Shown piece after piece: positions 33,143 through 42,414 of a stretch of DNA of 64,000 nt. Positions within the stretch are counted from its first letter, which is position 1; each line of letters opens with the position of its first letter. Source of the DNA: Polynucleobacter asymbioticus (lineage in GTDB: Bacteria > Pseudomonadota > Gammaproteobacteria > Burkholderiales > Burkholderiaceae); assembly GCF_018687575.1 (NCBI RefSeq), contig NZ_CP061297.1, positions 750,821 to 814,820 of the forward strand. The letters are read 5' to 3'. Made by a program: the position numbers and the translations under genes. The notes below the pieces were generated by a model. It had not been told where the DNA came from and searched no databases. It saw only the letters and a list, made by a program, of their open reading frames with translations.

Positions 33143-33190
33143 CTTCTAAGGCGTAGGTCGCACGTTCGAATCGTGCTGGGCAGGCCAAAT
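33143..33190 (+). repeat. attR: right copy of the 48-bp tRNA-Arg repeat
   Basis: The sequence is identical to 11665-11712 over 48 bp and is the 3' end of tRNA-Arg without its 5' half. It is therefore not a functional tRNA but the far junction of the island. Confidence 0.92.
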
Positions 33191-33220
33191 TTTCCTGTTC
33201 CCCCCAGCTTTACTTCTGCT

Positions 33221-33598
33221 TTAAATTCCCATCTCTGCAAAGACCTCTTTTGCACATCTAAAGCTATCAATAGCTGCAGGTACGCCACAGTAAATTGCGG
33301 CTTGTAAAAATACTTCTTGGATATCTTCTTTAGTTAAGCCGTTATTAATTGCGCCTCTCACATGAAGCTTGAGCTCATGAGGGCGATTTAAGGCAGTAAT
33401 CATGGATAGGTTAATGATGCTTCTCGTTCTGCGGTCTAGGCCAGGGCGGTTCCAAATTTCATTCCAGCAATACTCAGTCACTAGTTCCTGCATGGGCATA
33501 TTAAATGCATCCGCATTCTTGATGGAGTTATCTACATACTCTGCACCTAGTACTTCGCGACGAGTTTTAAGTCCTTTTTCAAACGCTTCTTTGTTCAT
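33221..33598 (-). CDS. Carboxymuconolactone decarboxylase family protein
   Basis: This 125-residue protein belongs to the CMD/AhpD-like family, with the PcaC-type blocks NEIWNRPGLDRRTRSIINLSMITALNR, GLTKEDIQEVFLQAAIYCGVPAA and FAEMGI. PcaC converts 4-carboxymuconolactone in protocatechuate degradation. No other pca genes are nearby, so the true substrate is uncertain. The single Cys near residue 104 is not the CXXC of AhpD-type peroxidases. It is the first gene after the island and converges on attR. Confidence 0.8.
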   Translation of the reverse strand: MNKEAFEKGLKTRREVLGAEYVDNSIKNADAFNMPMQELVTEYCWNEIWNRPGLDRRTRSIINLSMITALNRPHELKLHVRGAINNGLTKEDIQEVFLQAAIYCGVPAAIDSFRCAKEVFAEMGI

Positions 33599-33684
33599 TT
33601 TGGTCTCCTGTCTTGCTGCTTTGTTAAATGGATTCCCTATATTGCCACTATTCAGGTGTCTCCGTTTGGCCTAGAATAACTTTC

Positions 33685-34032
33685 ATGAATAACACTTTAC
33701 TTTTGCGCCTTATCGCCTTGTCTTCTATTCTCACTCTATTGAGCGCCTGTAGTGTTGATAAGCTGGAGGCCAGATTGCAGGCTGATCCTCAATGTAAGTC
33801 GGTTATGAATGCGAAAACAGGGGCTTTGATGCCATGCCCTGGAACGGATAAAGAATTCTATAAATCCATACCGACTCTCAGTGCTGCTTCACCGAAGGTG
33901 GCTCAGGCTGCAGAAGTGCAGGCATCTACTGTTACCCCAACATCAACCCCAAAATCTATAGCTGCACCAGTAGAGTGCAAGCCACAACTCCATCAAAAGT
34001 CTGGCAGCTTGATGCCTTGTCCAGCGCCATAG
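33685..34032 (+). CDS. Small lipoprotein, unknown
   Basis: From the ATG at 33685 the 115-residue product has a lipoprotein signal with the lipobox LSAC near residue 19. Two similar segments follow (CKSVMNAKTGALMPCPG and CKPQLHQKSGSLMPCPA), separated by a Thr/Pro/Ala-rich linker. The repeated C-x-(12)-C-type unit is likely a small outer- or inner-membrane-anchored domain of unknown role. A longer frame from 33628 lacks a signal peptide at its start and is rejected. Confidence 0.6.
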   Translation: MNNTLLLRLIALSSILTLLSACSVDKLEARLQADPQCKSVMNAKTGALMPCPGTDKEFYKSIPTLSAASPKVAQAAEVQASTVTPTSTPKSIAAPVECKPQLHQKSGSLMPCPAP

Positions 34033-34125
34033 ATCTGTAATAAATTGAAGCCTGCAATGAAGCGTATGATCTGATAAAACTAGCTCAAGGGCTAATATCA
34101 ATAAAACTACCCACTGGATATCACA

Positions 34126-34812
34126 ATGAATAAATTAGGCGCTTTAGTTGCAGCAATCTCTGTAGCTACTTTATTGACTGCTTGTAGTAATACCCCTAAA
34201 TTGGCGAGTCAGCCAATGCCCAAGTCTGGCTTCTTGCCGAATTATTCAGTGCTAGTGCCGATAGCTACATCTGAATCGGACACCCGCATTTGGAGATATC
34301 GCAAGGCTGGGGTTAATCCAGGTGCATACACAGCAGTGATTTTGGATCCGATTTATTTAAACCAAAACGCTACCAAGGAAATTTCTCCAGAGGTGATTAA
34401 TCAAGCGCGGATTGCATTGCAGGATTCCATGGTGAGCGCGGTGAATAGCCGCGGAAATATCAAGATTGTGAATCAGCCTGGCCCTGGCGTAGCTCGTATC
34501 TCAGTTGGCATTACTGGTGCAGAGAGCTCTTCAGATAGTCTGCAGCCATGGAATTTCACACCGATTGGTTTAGCCATGAATGCTGCTGCTTATGCAGGTG
34601 GCATGAATTCTAAAACTCCAGCGATGTTAGTAGAAAGCAAGATTACAGACAGTCAATCTAAAGAAGTCATTGGCGAAGGCTTAGTGACTATTCAGGGTGA
34701 ATCTTTCCGTACTGGCGGTGGTTCAGTTGAATCATTTATAGCGATGGCTAAAAAGGTAGTGCAGGTTGCATTGGAAACCTCTGCCGACCCAAGAGCTACT
34801 GCTGCTAAATAA
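34126..34812 (+). CDS. DUF3313-family lipoprotein
   Basis: The 228-residue lipoprotein has a lipobox LTAC near residue 20. The DUF3313-type domain follows: DTRIWRYRKAGVNPGAYTAVILDPIYL near residue 50, VNQARIALQDSMVSAVNS and a final helix KVVQVALETSADP. The family is envelope-associated without known function. It lies 93 bp after the preceding lipoprotein gene. Confidence 0.7.
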   Translation: MNKLGALVAAISVATLLTACSNTPKLASQPMPKSGFLPNYSVLVPIATSESDTRIWRYRKAGVNPGAYTAVILDPIYLNQNATKEISPEVINQARIALQDSMVSAVNSRGNIKIVNQPGPGVARISVGITGAESSSDSLQPWNFTPIGLAMNAAAYAGGMNSKTPAMLVESKITDSQSKEVIGEGLVTIQGESFRTGGGSVESFIAMAKKVVQVALETSADPRATAAK

Positions 34813-34821
34813 GACTCTCTC

Positions 34822-35085
34822 ATGTTAGTATTTATTTCTAAACTAGGTCTCATCAGCACAGCAGCATTCATGCTCATAGCAATGCCTGTCTCTGCTGATG
34901 AAGCATCACGAAATAAAGAAATCCAAGAGCGTTTTTCTCAATGCGATGTAAACCGTGATGGCAAGCTCACCCGAGATGAAGCTAAGGGTTGTATGCCGCG
35001 TATCTATGATCATTTCAGTAGTATTGATACGCAAAACAAAGGCTATGTTACTGTTGCTGAAATCGAGGCAATGACCAATAGGTAG
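34822..35085 (+). CDS. Periplasmic EF-hand protein
   Basis: The 87-residue protein has a signal peptide (residues 1-25, ending VSADE) and one clear EF-hand loop DVNRDGKLTRDEA. A second degenerate hand (DTQNKGYVTVAEIEAM) follows. It probably binds calcium in the periplasm. It begins 9 bp after the DUF3313 gene and ends before a strong terminator, so both are likely co-transcribed. Confidence 0.75.
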   Translation: MLVFISKLGLISTAAFMLIAMPVSADEASRNKEIQERFSQCDVNRDGKLTRDEAKGCMPRIYDHFSSIDTQNKGYVTVAEIEAMTNR

Positions 35086-35101
35086 TCCATTGGTCAAATA
35101 G

Positions 35102-35130
35102 AAGAGCCTCTGATGAGGCTCTTTTTTATT
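35102..35130 (+). terminator. Rho-independent terminator after the EF-hand gene
   Basis: AAGAGCCTC pairs with GAGGCTCTT over a 4-nt loop (TGAT), followed by TTTTATT. Confidence 0.85.
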
Positions 35131-35141
35131 GGAGTAGGTGT

Positions 35142-36035
35142 ATGGCGTACGTAATTGAAGGCTTTAAAGAATCCACTATTACCGTTCCCTCGGCAGATGG
35201 ACCGATAGATATTGCTTGCCAAACCGCGGGCTCTGGACCAGCCTTGCTATTACTGCATGGATTTCCTCAAACTAAAGCAATTTGGCGTCATGTCGCTCCG
35301 CAGTTAGCAAAACGCTTTTCTGTTGTTGTGACAGATCTTCGTGGCTATGGCGCCTCATCAAAACCAGCGGGCGCTCCAGATCATTCGACGTACTCAAAGA
35401 GATCTATGGCTGCAGATCAGCATGCAGTAATGCAAGCACTTGGGCATAAACAGTTTTCTGTAATTGGCCATGATCGCGGTGGACGGGTATCACATCGTCT
35501 GGCAATGGATTTCCCTGAAAGTGTTGAGCGACTGATGGTGCTCGATATTTCTCCAACACTCTCCATGTATGAAAACACAACGATGGAATTTGCTAGAGGC
35601 TATTGGCATTGGTTTTTCTTGATCCAAGCTCACCCCATTCCAGAAACACTGATTGGTGCTAATCCAGAGTTTTGGCTACGAAATCACATGGGTAGACATG
35701 CAGGTATCGGAATTTTTGATCCGCAATGCTGGGCCGAGTACCTTGCGGGGGCAAGCAATGCAGAATCGATGCATGCTATGTGCGAGGATTATCGTGCCGC
35801 AGCTTCAATTGACTTAATTCATGATCGAACGGATAGGGATGCTGGTAAAAAATTGCAAATGCCGTTTCGGGTTTTGTGGGGAGAGCGGGGCCTTGTGGCT
35901 AAATGCTTTTCACCAATTGAAGACTGGAAGAAAGTCGCTACGGATGTTTCTGGTAAAGCGCTGCCTTGCGGCCACTACATTCCTGAGGAGTTGCCGCAGG
36001 AGCTAATTGTTGAGGCTGACTTATTCCTTGCTTGA
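35142..36035 (+). CDS. Haloacetate-dehalogenase-like alpha/beta hydrolase
   Basis: This 297-residue hydrolase keeps the fluoroacetate-dehalogenase pattern. It has HGFPQTKAIW, the nucleophile Asp in GHDRGGR near residue 111, LDISP with a second Asp near 135, YWHW near 155 (the halide-binding His-Trp), CEDYRAAASID with the conserved Tyr, and GHYIPEE with the catalytic His. These match the catalytic residues I know for the FAc-DEX family, so hydrolysis of a haloacetate is plausible; epoxide hydrolase-type activity is the alternative. It is a single gene after the terminator. Confidence 0.78.
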   Translation: MAYVIEGFKESTITVPSADGPIDIACQTAGSGPALLLLHGFPQTKAIWRHVAPQLAKRFSVVVTDLRGYGASSKPAGAPDHSTYSKRSMAADQHAVMQALGHKQFSVIGHDRGGRVSHRLAMDFPESVERLMVLDISPTLSMYENTTMEFARGYWHWFFLIQAHPIPETLIGANPEFWLRNHMGRHAGIGIFDPQCWAEYLAGASNAESMHAMCEDYRAAASIDLIHDRTDRDAGKKLQMPFRVLWGERGLVAKCFSPIEDWKKVATDVSGKALPCGHYIPEELPQELIVEADLFLA

Positions 36036-36040
36036 TGAAG

Positions 36041-36814
36041 CTATTTAGCTAGTTTGGGCAGTTTTTTAGAATTCTCTGGCCAGCTTAAAACAATCTGAGG
36101 ATCAACTTTTAAGATCTGCTTATCTTGGCCTGGGTAGGTAACTCGGGATAAGAGATTCGCAATCAAATTCAGATGTGCAAGCTTCTTGTCATCCGCACAA
36201 ATCACGGTCCACGGTGCATCAGATGAGTTAGTTTTCTTGAGCATTTCATCTCTAGCCTCAGAGTAGGCGTTCCACATTTTCTGAGCCTTTTGATCAATAG
36301 GACTGATCTTCCACTGCTTCAGGGGATCTTTTGCTCGAGCCTTCAGTCTTTTGGCTTGCTCTTCTTTTGAGATATCTAGGTAGTACTTGATTATTTGAAT
36401 ATTGGATCTGACGAGCAAGGATTCGAAATCATTTACTGTTGCCATGAACAACTTGTATTGATCATCAGTACAAAAGCCCATGACTTTTTCAACACCAGCC
36501 CGGTTGTACCAGCTTCGATTGAAGAGGACAGTTTCACCATTTGATGGGAGTTGTGCAACGTACCTCTGAAAATACCACTCATGTTCTTCTAGAGAGGATG
36601 GGGGGGCTAGAGCAACTATTTTTGTATCTCTAGGGCTTAAATTTTCAGTAATGCTTTTAATGCTTCCATCTTTGCCCGCAGTGTCACGTCCTTCAAAAAT
36701 AACTAAGAGACGTTTACCTTTTTGAATAATGTGACGCTGTAGTTTAACTAACTCAATTTGTAGTAGTCGTAGGTCTGCCTCATAAGTATTTTCAGTTATC
36801 AGTGATTTACTCAT
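36041..36814 (-). CDS. ppk2: Polyphosphate kinase 2 (PPK2), second copy
   Basis: The 257-residue enzyme carries Walker A FEGRDTAGKDGSIKSI, the lid block EHEWYFQRYVAQLP, FNRSWYNRAGVEKVMGF (Asn in place of the usual Asp before RSWYNR), and WKISPIDQKAQKMWNAYSEARDE. It lacks the acidic N-terminal extension of the copy at 6040, so the two probably differ in nucleotide preference (NDP versus NMP). It lies 26 bp downstream of the histone-like gene on the same strand and probably shares its transcript. Confidence 0.9.
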   Translation of the reverse strand: MSKSLITENTYEADLRLLQIELVKLQRHIIQKGKRLLVIFEGRDTAGKDGSIKSITENLSPRDTKIVALAPPSSLEEHEWYFQRYVAQLPSNGETVLFNRSWYNRAGVEKVMGFCTDDQYKLFMATVNDFESLLVRSNIQIIKYYLDISKEEQAKRLKARAKDPLKQWKISPIDQKAQKMWNAYSEARDEMLKKTNSSDAPWTVICADDKKLAHLNLIANLLSRVTYPGQDKQILKVDPQIVLSWPENSKKLPKLAK

Positions 36815-36840
36815 GGGCAGCCTTTAAAAACGCTGAATGA

Positions 36841-37146
36841 TTATTGGGCAGCGCTTGTCGGAGCGACTTTTTTAGCTGGAGCTCTTTTTACAGCTGGCTT
36901 TTTTGTTGGTACTTTCTTAGATACTGCTTTTTTAGCAACAACTTTCTTTGCAGGCGCCTTTTTGGTAACTACTTTTTTAGCTGGGGCTTTCTTGGCAGCA
37001 GCTTTCTTTGCTGGCGCCTTTTTAACTGGAGTCTTTTTCTCAAGCTTGTCCAACGCTTTTGCCAACTTGTCGATTAATTTCTCTCTTTCGGCTTCGAGCT
37101 TATCCAGTTTTTTCAATAATTGCTTAACTAATTTTTTCTGACTCAT
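36841..37146 (-). CDS. Histone H1-like Lys/Ala-rich protein
   Basis: The 101-residue protein has a short Leu-rich charged start (LVKQLLKKLDKLEAEREKLIDKLAKAL) and then about 60 residues of KKAPAKK/KKA-type repeats ending APTSAAQ. Such tails bind DNA or polyphosphate through Lys and resemble AlgP or bacterial H1. It precedes a PPK2 gene, so a polyphosphate link is possible. The repeated codons make the number of units liable to vary. Confidence 0.7.
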   Translation of the reverse strand: MSQKKLVKQLLKKLDKLEAEREKLIDKLAKALDKLEKKTPVKKAPAKKAAAKKAPAKKVVTKKAPAKKVVAKKAVSKKVPTKKPAVKRAPAKKVAPTSAAQ

Positions 37147-37291
37147 GATGTATTCCTTTAAAGAGAGTGCCTGTTAGGTAATCGGTGTACAAGGCTGATG
37201 CCTACCTCTTGATCCTACGTTCTATTGATCTCAGTTTCAAGCGATTGTGACAGTCTGGGCCATATTTAATTTGGTGCTACATTGAATCAGT

Positions 37292-38476
37292 ATGTTCAAA
37301 ACTTTAATGTCTCTACCCCGAACTGTATGGCTAATTGGTCTGATTAGTTTTGTGAATGATGCCGCAAGTGAAATGCTTTATCCCTTGATGCCGCTATACC
37401 TCGCAACCGTTCTGATGGCAGGACCTAAAGCGCTCGGCTTAATTGAGGGGATCGCTGAGGCTAGCTCCAGTATCTTCAAGTTAGTTTCTGGGGTCATTGT
37501 GGATCGAACCAAAAGGACCAAGCCTTGGATAGTGATTGGATATTTCTTGGCTGGGGTTGGTAGGCCATTGATTGCGATTGCCAGTTCTTGGGCATGGGTT
37601 TTATGCATTCGGTTTACCGATCGCCTCGGCAAGGGCTTGAGAAGTTCGCCGCGAGATGCCCTGCTTGCAGAGAGTGTTGCGCCAAATCAGCGAGGAATAA
37701 CCTTTGGCTTACATCGTTCGATGGATAATGCCGGCGCTGTCTTTGGCCCCTTGATGGCGGCATTTCTGTTGTCGATCAATATCCCCTTGCGAGATATCTT
37801 TCTGTGGGCGGTAGTCCCCGGCATCATTGCCGTCAGCTTGGCTCTCTGCCTCAAAGAACCGCCACTTGATCAAGTGAAGACTAAGCCTTTTTCCTGGTCA
37901 CTAGAGGGATTGCCCTCACAATTTAAGCGCTATATTTTGGTTGCTGGAATTTTTGCCTTAGCCAATTCATCTGACATGTTCTTATTATTGAGAGCTAGAG
38001 AGCTCGGCGTTCCTCAGGAGCAGATTCCTCTTCTGTGGGCTGCCATCTCTCTAATTACGACTGTTTTTGGAACGCCGCTATCTGCACTTTCGGATAGATT
38101 TAGTCGTCAGCATTTCATTTTGGTCGCTTGGTGTGCTTTTGCTTTCTTCTACATTGCTATGAGTTTTTCTGGACTCTCTATATGGATGCTCTGTGGGCTA
38201 TTTGGAATATATGGATTATTTAAGGCTGCAACCGAAGGTGTGGAAAAGGCTTTAGTAGCCGATTTAGCTCCAAGTGGGATGGCTGGGACGGCATTTGGCT
38301 GGTTTAATCTCATCTCAGGCTTGATGTTGTTGCCCGCGTCCCTAATATTTGGCTGGCTTTATGAGTCATTTAACCCTAGCTATGCATTTCTATTCTCGGG
38401 CTCATGTGCCGGCATAGCCTTTTTATTGCTGGCATTTTGGGTTTTCAGACCCCTAGAAACACAAAACCCCAGATAA
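37292..38476 (+). CDS. MFS transporter
   Basis: The 394-residue transporter has about 12 membrane helices. The N-terminal FVNDAASEMLYPLMPLYLATVL and DRLGKGLRSSPRDALLAESV segments are typical of one MFS branch with drug- or metabolite-exporter homologues. A charged cytoplasmic loop follows helix 6. The substrate is unknown. It is a single gene on the plus strand, divergent from the histone-like gene. Confidence 0.78.
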   Translation: MFKTLMSLPRTVWLIGLISFVNDAASEMLYPLMPLYLATVLMAGPKALGLIEGIAEASSSIFKLVSGVIVDRTKRTKPWIVIGYFLAGVGRPLIAIASSWAWVLCIRFTDRLGKGLRSSPRDALLAESVAPNQRGITFGLHRSMDNAGAVFGPLMAAFLLSINIPLRDIFLWAVVPGIIAVSLALCLKEPPLDQVKTKPFSWSLEGLPSQFKRYILVAGIFALANSSDMFLLLRARELGVPQEQIPLLWAAISLITTVFGTPLSALSDRFSRQHFILVAWCAFAFFYIAMSFSGLSIWMLCGLFGIYGLFKAATEGVEKALVADLAPSGMAGTAFGWFNLISGLMLLPASLIFGWLYESFNPSYAFLFSGSCAGIAFLLLAFWVFRPLETQNPR

Positions 38477-38519
38477 ATACTTCATCCGGGGCGATTGGGT
38501 GCCTATGGGCTTAGCAGAA

Positions 38520-38705
38520 TTATTCCGGGTGGAAGTTATTGCTGGCCATAAAGCTGATAGTGCGCTCAAAGCCCAAAATGCGGATATAGCGCCAAGCGAT
38601 ATCGCGGTATTTGCTATCTAAATAGCCAATAGCGACTTCTGGCGTCCCTTTGGACAAGTCGATTTGTTGAATTGCGCGGGCCCAACGTTTGAGTCTTGTT
38701 GACAT
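38520..38705 (-). CDS. Small unknown protein
   Basis: From the ATG at 38705, preceded by GGAGGTG, the 61-residue product reads MSTRLKRWARAIQQIDLSK and ends SFMASNNFHPE. I do not recognise the family. The strong ribosome binding site supports expression; it converges with the MFS gene. Confidence 0.5.
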   Translation of the reverse strand: MSTRLKRWARAIQQIDLSKGTPEVAIGYLDSKYRDIAWRYIRILGFERTISFMASNNFHPE

Positions 38706-38818
38706 ATTTGTCACCTCCATGGGCATACAACGCCTGGAAAAGTGACTGAGATGACAGGAATTACTAATATTTTTAAAGAAATCAGCAAAAACCTACCCAA
38801 TAAGTCCTTTTTTGCCCT

Positions 38819-39217
38819 TTACTCATCGATTCCTGCGGCAGCCCGCTCCTTTTTAGCCGCTTTAGCCCGTGCTTTGATGGGTTTGAGGTACATGAGCAAG
38901 CAAATAAAGCCGACTGTTCCTACGGCCGTTTCCAGGGCAGCCATCCAGAAATTAGCCCCAGTTTCTAGAATCCGGACCAACCCTTCGGTGATGTAGAGCA
39001 GGATCAGCATTGACGCCCATTGCATGGTGTAGACATTGCCTTTCCATAAGCCGGGAATGGCAAATAGCAGGGGAATGGCCTTCAGAATAAGCCAAGAGCC
39101 GCCAGGCCTGAGCGGGGAAATAAACCATTCCCAAGCAACACACAGAATAAATAGGTCAACAAAAGCTGCAGTAGCAATGAGTTGATATGGATTTTTGGAG
39201 AGCCAGTTTTTGAACAT
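38819..39217 (-). CDS. DUF2069 membrane protein
   Basis: The 132-residue protein has four membrane helices and the DUF2069-type features: LFILCVAWEWFISPLRPGGS, KAIPLLFAIPGLWKGNVYTMQWASMLILLYITEGLVRI, and a Lys/Ala-rich cytoplasmic tail. Function unknown. It lies 9 bp after wrbA and likely shares its transcript. Confidence 0.78.
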   Translation of the reverse strand: MFKNWLSKNPYQLIATAAFVDLFILCVAWEWFISPLRPGGSWLILKAIPLLFAIPGLWKGNVYTMQWASMLILLYITEGLVRILETGANFWMAALETAVGTVGFICLLMYLKPIKARAKAAKKERAAAGIDE

Positions 39218-39226
39218 AAATGACCC

Positions 39227-39832
<606 letters not shown>

Positions 39833-39841
39833 TTATCTCTT

Positions 39842-40702
39842 ATGATATGGGCGATGCGCCTCATTCAGAATCCTCAATTATGGCTCTCTCTTGGAAAAGA
39901 GACTTGGGAGCGCAATCGTGGCCACAATCTCAAGCAAGTGGCGGCTAGCTTGGCCTTTACAACCACGCTCTCCTTGATTCCAATGCTGACGGTAGCCTCC
40001 ATTTTGATTGGCTATCTTCCAAGCGTTGTGAGGATTAAATATGCCTTTCAGGCGTGGCTGCTCGATACCTATATGCCTGGTGGATTAAACCAACAAGTCT
40101 TTAATTATCTCGATCAGTTTTCAGCTCAGGCCAAAGGTCTCACCTTAATTGGTTTGCTCGGTTTAGTCATTACAACAATCATGACACTGGCGGTGATTGA
40201 AAGCGCTTTTAATCAGATCTTTCGAGTGACTCAAACTCGACCCATTCTGAAGAAGGTGGCAATCTACTCCGCGGCTACCTTATTGGGCCCCATCTTATTG
40301 GGTGTGGGAACCTATTTCAGCGGTCTTTTGTTTAGTGCGGCAGAAGGGTGGACCGAGGCTTTAGGTTTTGGGCTGGGCTTATTCGCAACCGTGGTTCCCG
40401 TATTGCTGGCGATGTCGGTATTTTCTGTGGCTTACAAAATTCTTCCTTATGCCCAAATTCAGTGGCGTGATGCCTTGAGTGGAGCCTTTTTTGCTGCGCT
40501 CACTTTTGAGTTAATGAAGTTTGGTTTTGGTCTCTTTTTAACCAATGTCGCCTTCTATAAAACTGTCTACGGTGCTTTTGCCATAGTCCCATTGGCACTG
40601 ATTTGGATTTACCTGACCTGGTGGATTACTTTGGCCGGTGCCATCTTGGTTGCGGATCTCCCAAGCATTCGAAGTGGACTCGTAAGGGTTATTCGTTACT
40701 GA
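39842..40702 (+). CDS. YihY/BrkB-family inner-membrane protein
   Basis: The 286-residue product is read from the ATG at 39842. A frame from 39815 would overlap the divergent wrbA start, and an ATG at 39854 is also possible. It has six membrane helices, with the motif KQVAASLAFTTTLSLIPMLTVA near the N-terminus and AIVPLALIWIYLTWWITLAGAIL near the end. Members were once called RNase BN, but that activity belongs elsewhere; the role is unknown. Confidence 0.82.
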   Translation: MIWAMRLIQNPQLWLSLGKETWERNRGHNLKQVAASLAFTTTLSLIPMLTVASILIGYLPSVVRIKYAFQAWLLDTYMPGGLNQQVFNYLDQFSAQAKGLTLIGLLGLVITTIMTLAVIESAFNQIFRVTQTRPILKKVAIYSAATLLGPILLGVGTYFSGLLFSAAEGWTEALGFGLGLFATVVPVLLAMSVFSVAYKILPYAQIQWRDALSGAFFAALTFELMKFGFGLFLTNVAFYKTVYGAFAIVPLALIWIYLTWWITLAGAILVADLPSIRSGLVRVIRY

Positions 40703-40779
40703 AATACTGTACTTGACCCTTGATTCCTTAGGGGCTTGAGAATATATTGCTTATATAAGAACTCATTTCCGGAGGCTGT

Positions 40780-41235
40780 ATGAAGGTTTGTGACATATTG
40801 CGCGTTAAAGGCAGCACACTATTTACAGTGGCGCCAGATACCGCTCTGCAAACTGCGGTCTTGGTGATGAGTGAGCACGATATTGGCTCATTGGTCGTCA
40901 TGGAGTATGACAAGTTGGTCGGCATCCTCACATTCCGCGAGGTGATTGCTGCATTGGCTAAGCACCACGGCAAATTAGACGACCTGAAGGTTCAAAGCGT
41001 CATGAATGCCAAGCCACTGACATGCAATATGGAAACTGAGATTGATGAAGTACGCCGCATGATGCTCGTTGAGCATGCGCGCTATTTACCGGTGATTGAT
41101 CAAAAGATGCTGATGGGTGTGATTTCTTTCTACGACGTGGCTAAATCCGTTGTTGAGGCTCAAGACTTCGAGAACACCATGCTCAAGGCATATATCCGCG
41201 ACTGGCCAGAAGAGGCCGAAAAAGCTGCTCCTTAA
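40780..41235 (+). CDS. Two-CBS-domain protein
   Basis: The 151-residue protein consists of two CBS motifs, about residues 8-65 (FTVAPDTALQTAVLVMSEHDIGSLVVM, GILTFREV) and 75-130 (MNAKPLTCNMETEIDEVRRMMLVEHARYLPVIDQ, GVISFYDV). CBS pairs bind adenosine nucleotides and regulate partner proteins. It is stand-alone here, so the target is unknown. GGAGG lies before the ATG. Confidence 0.87.
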   Translation: MKVCDILRVKGSTLFTVAPDTALQTAVLVMSEHDIGSLVVMEYDKLVGILTFREVIAALAKHHGKLDDLKVQSVMNAKPLTCNMETEIDEVRRMMLVEHARYLPVIDQKMLMGVISFYDVAKSVVEAQDFENTMLKAYIRDWPEEAEKAAP

Positions 41236-41279
41236 GCTCGGCCTAGCCTAAGCCCCCTGAGCAATGACATAATGTCAAT

Positions 41280-42395
41280 ATGTCAGGAAATACTTTAGGC
41301 CTTCTCTTTACCGTCACTACTTTTGGTGAATCCCATGGTCCCGCGATTGGTGCTGTTGTTGATGGCTGCCCTCCGGGGATGTCTTTGTGCGAAGCGGATT
41401 TGCAGATTGATTTAAATCGTCGCAAGCCCGGCACCTCCCGCCATGTGACTCAACGTCAAGAAGCTGACCAAGTGGAGATTCTCTCCGGCGTATATGAAGG
41501 TAAAACTACTGGTGCGCCCATTGGTTTGTTAATTCGGAATACCGATCAACGCAGCCAGGATTACGGCAACATTCTGCAAACATTTAGACCTGGTCATGCG
41601 GATTACGCCTATCACTACAAATATGGTTTGCGCGATCCTCGCGGTGGCGGACGATCTTCTGCTCGATTAACTGCGCCAGTAGTGGCCGCAGCAGCCATAG
41701 CTAAGAAGTGGCTCAAAGAACAGTACGGTACTGAGTTTTATGGCTATATGAGTCAACTTGGTGAAATTGAAATTCCATTCAAAGACGCAGCGCTGATCGA
41801 GAGCAATCCTTTCTTTGCTGCCAATGCCGATATCGTCCCTCAGTTAGAGGCGTATATGGACTCACTGCGCAAAGCAGGGGATTCATGTGGAGCGAAAATT
41901 GAAGTGCGGGCGCGCAACGTTCCGATTGGATTGGGCGAGCCTTTATTTGATAAGTTGGATGCTGATATTGCGCATGCCATGATGGGTATCAATGCCGTTA
42001 AAGGTATTGAGATCGGCTCAGGCTTTAAGTCAGTAGCGCAACGTGGCAGTGAACATGGTGATGAGCTGCATCCAGATGGATTTGCTAGCAATAATGCTGG
42101 TGGTACTTTGGGTGGCATTAGTAGCGGTCAAGATTTGCGCGTATCGATTGCCATCAAACCTACCTCTAGCATTCTGAGTCCAAAAGAATCCATTGATTTG
42201 GATGGCAAGCCTATCACTGTGCAAACCAAAGGTCGCCATGATCCTTGTGTTGGCATCCGAGCAACACCGATTGCTGAAGCGATGCTGGCTTTGGTATTAA
42301 TCGACCATGCTTTACGTCATCGCGCTCAGTGTGGTGATGTAAAACATACTGTTCCGCCGATACCGGCTGCACGTCCTGGTTCAGTAACCGATTAA
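41280..42395 (+). CDS. aroC: Chorismate synthase
   Basis: The 371-residue enzyme makes chorismate from 5-enolpyruvylshikimate-3-phosphate with reduced FMN, the last step of the shikimate pathway. Family signatures are intact: [18 protein letters not shown] near residue 16, [24 protein letters not shown] near 110, and [11 protein letters not shown] near 280, with ATPIAEAM near the end. It starts 45 bp after the CBS gene, and an MFS gene follows after 19 bp. Confidence 0.97.
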   Translation: MSGNTLGLLFTVTTFGESHGPAIGAVVDGCPPGMSLCEADLQIDLNRRKPGTSRHVTQRQEADQVEILSGVYEGKTTGAPIGLLIRNTDQRSQDYGNILQTFRPGHADYAYHYKYGLRDPRGGGRSSARLTAPVVAAAAIAKKWLKEQYGTEFYGYMSQLGEIEIPFKDAALIESNPFFAANADIVPQLEAYMDSLRKAGDSCGAKIEVRARNVPIGLGEPLFDKLDADIAHAMMGINAVKGIEIGSGFKSVAQRGSEHGDELHPDGFASNNAGGTLGGISSGQDLRVSIAIKPTSSILSPKESIDLDGKPITVQTKGRHDPCVGIRATPIAEAMLALVLIDHALRHRAQCGDVKHTVPPIPAARPGSVTD

Positions 42396-42414
42396 GTAAA
42401 GCTCAAAAAAGAAA

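Larger units (their letters stand above)
11713..33190. mobile_element. Genomic island integrated at tRNA-Arg(UCU)
   Basis: About 21.5 kb lie between the intact tRNA-Arg end and a 48-bp duplicate of that end. The content is accessory: heavy-metal efflux, three tyrosine recombinases, plasmid-like small genes, an AAA+ ATPase, a MarR/tautomerase pair, a Zorya-like defence operon and a nuclease-like gene. No relaxase, coupling protein or mating-pair genes are visible, so it is mobilisable at most or moves by its recombinases. The integrase is not at either end as in classical islands; the candidates are at 20550, 23580 and 25783. The three could mean nested or merged elements. Confidence 0.88.

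Noticed and set aside
33143..33187. A second tRNA-Arg gene
   Set aside because: Only the 3' 45 nt are present; the acceptor 5' strand and D-arm are missing, so it is an att duplicate.
36844..37077. Plus-strand frame opposite the histone-like gene
   Set aside because: It is a low-complexity Phe/Trp/Ser shadow of the Lys/Ala repeats.
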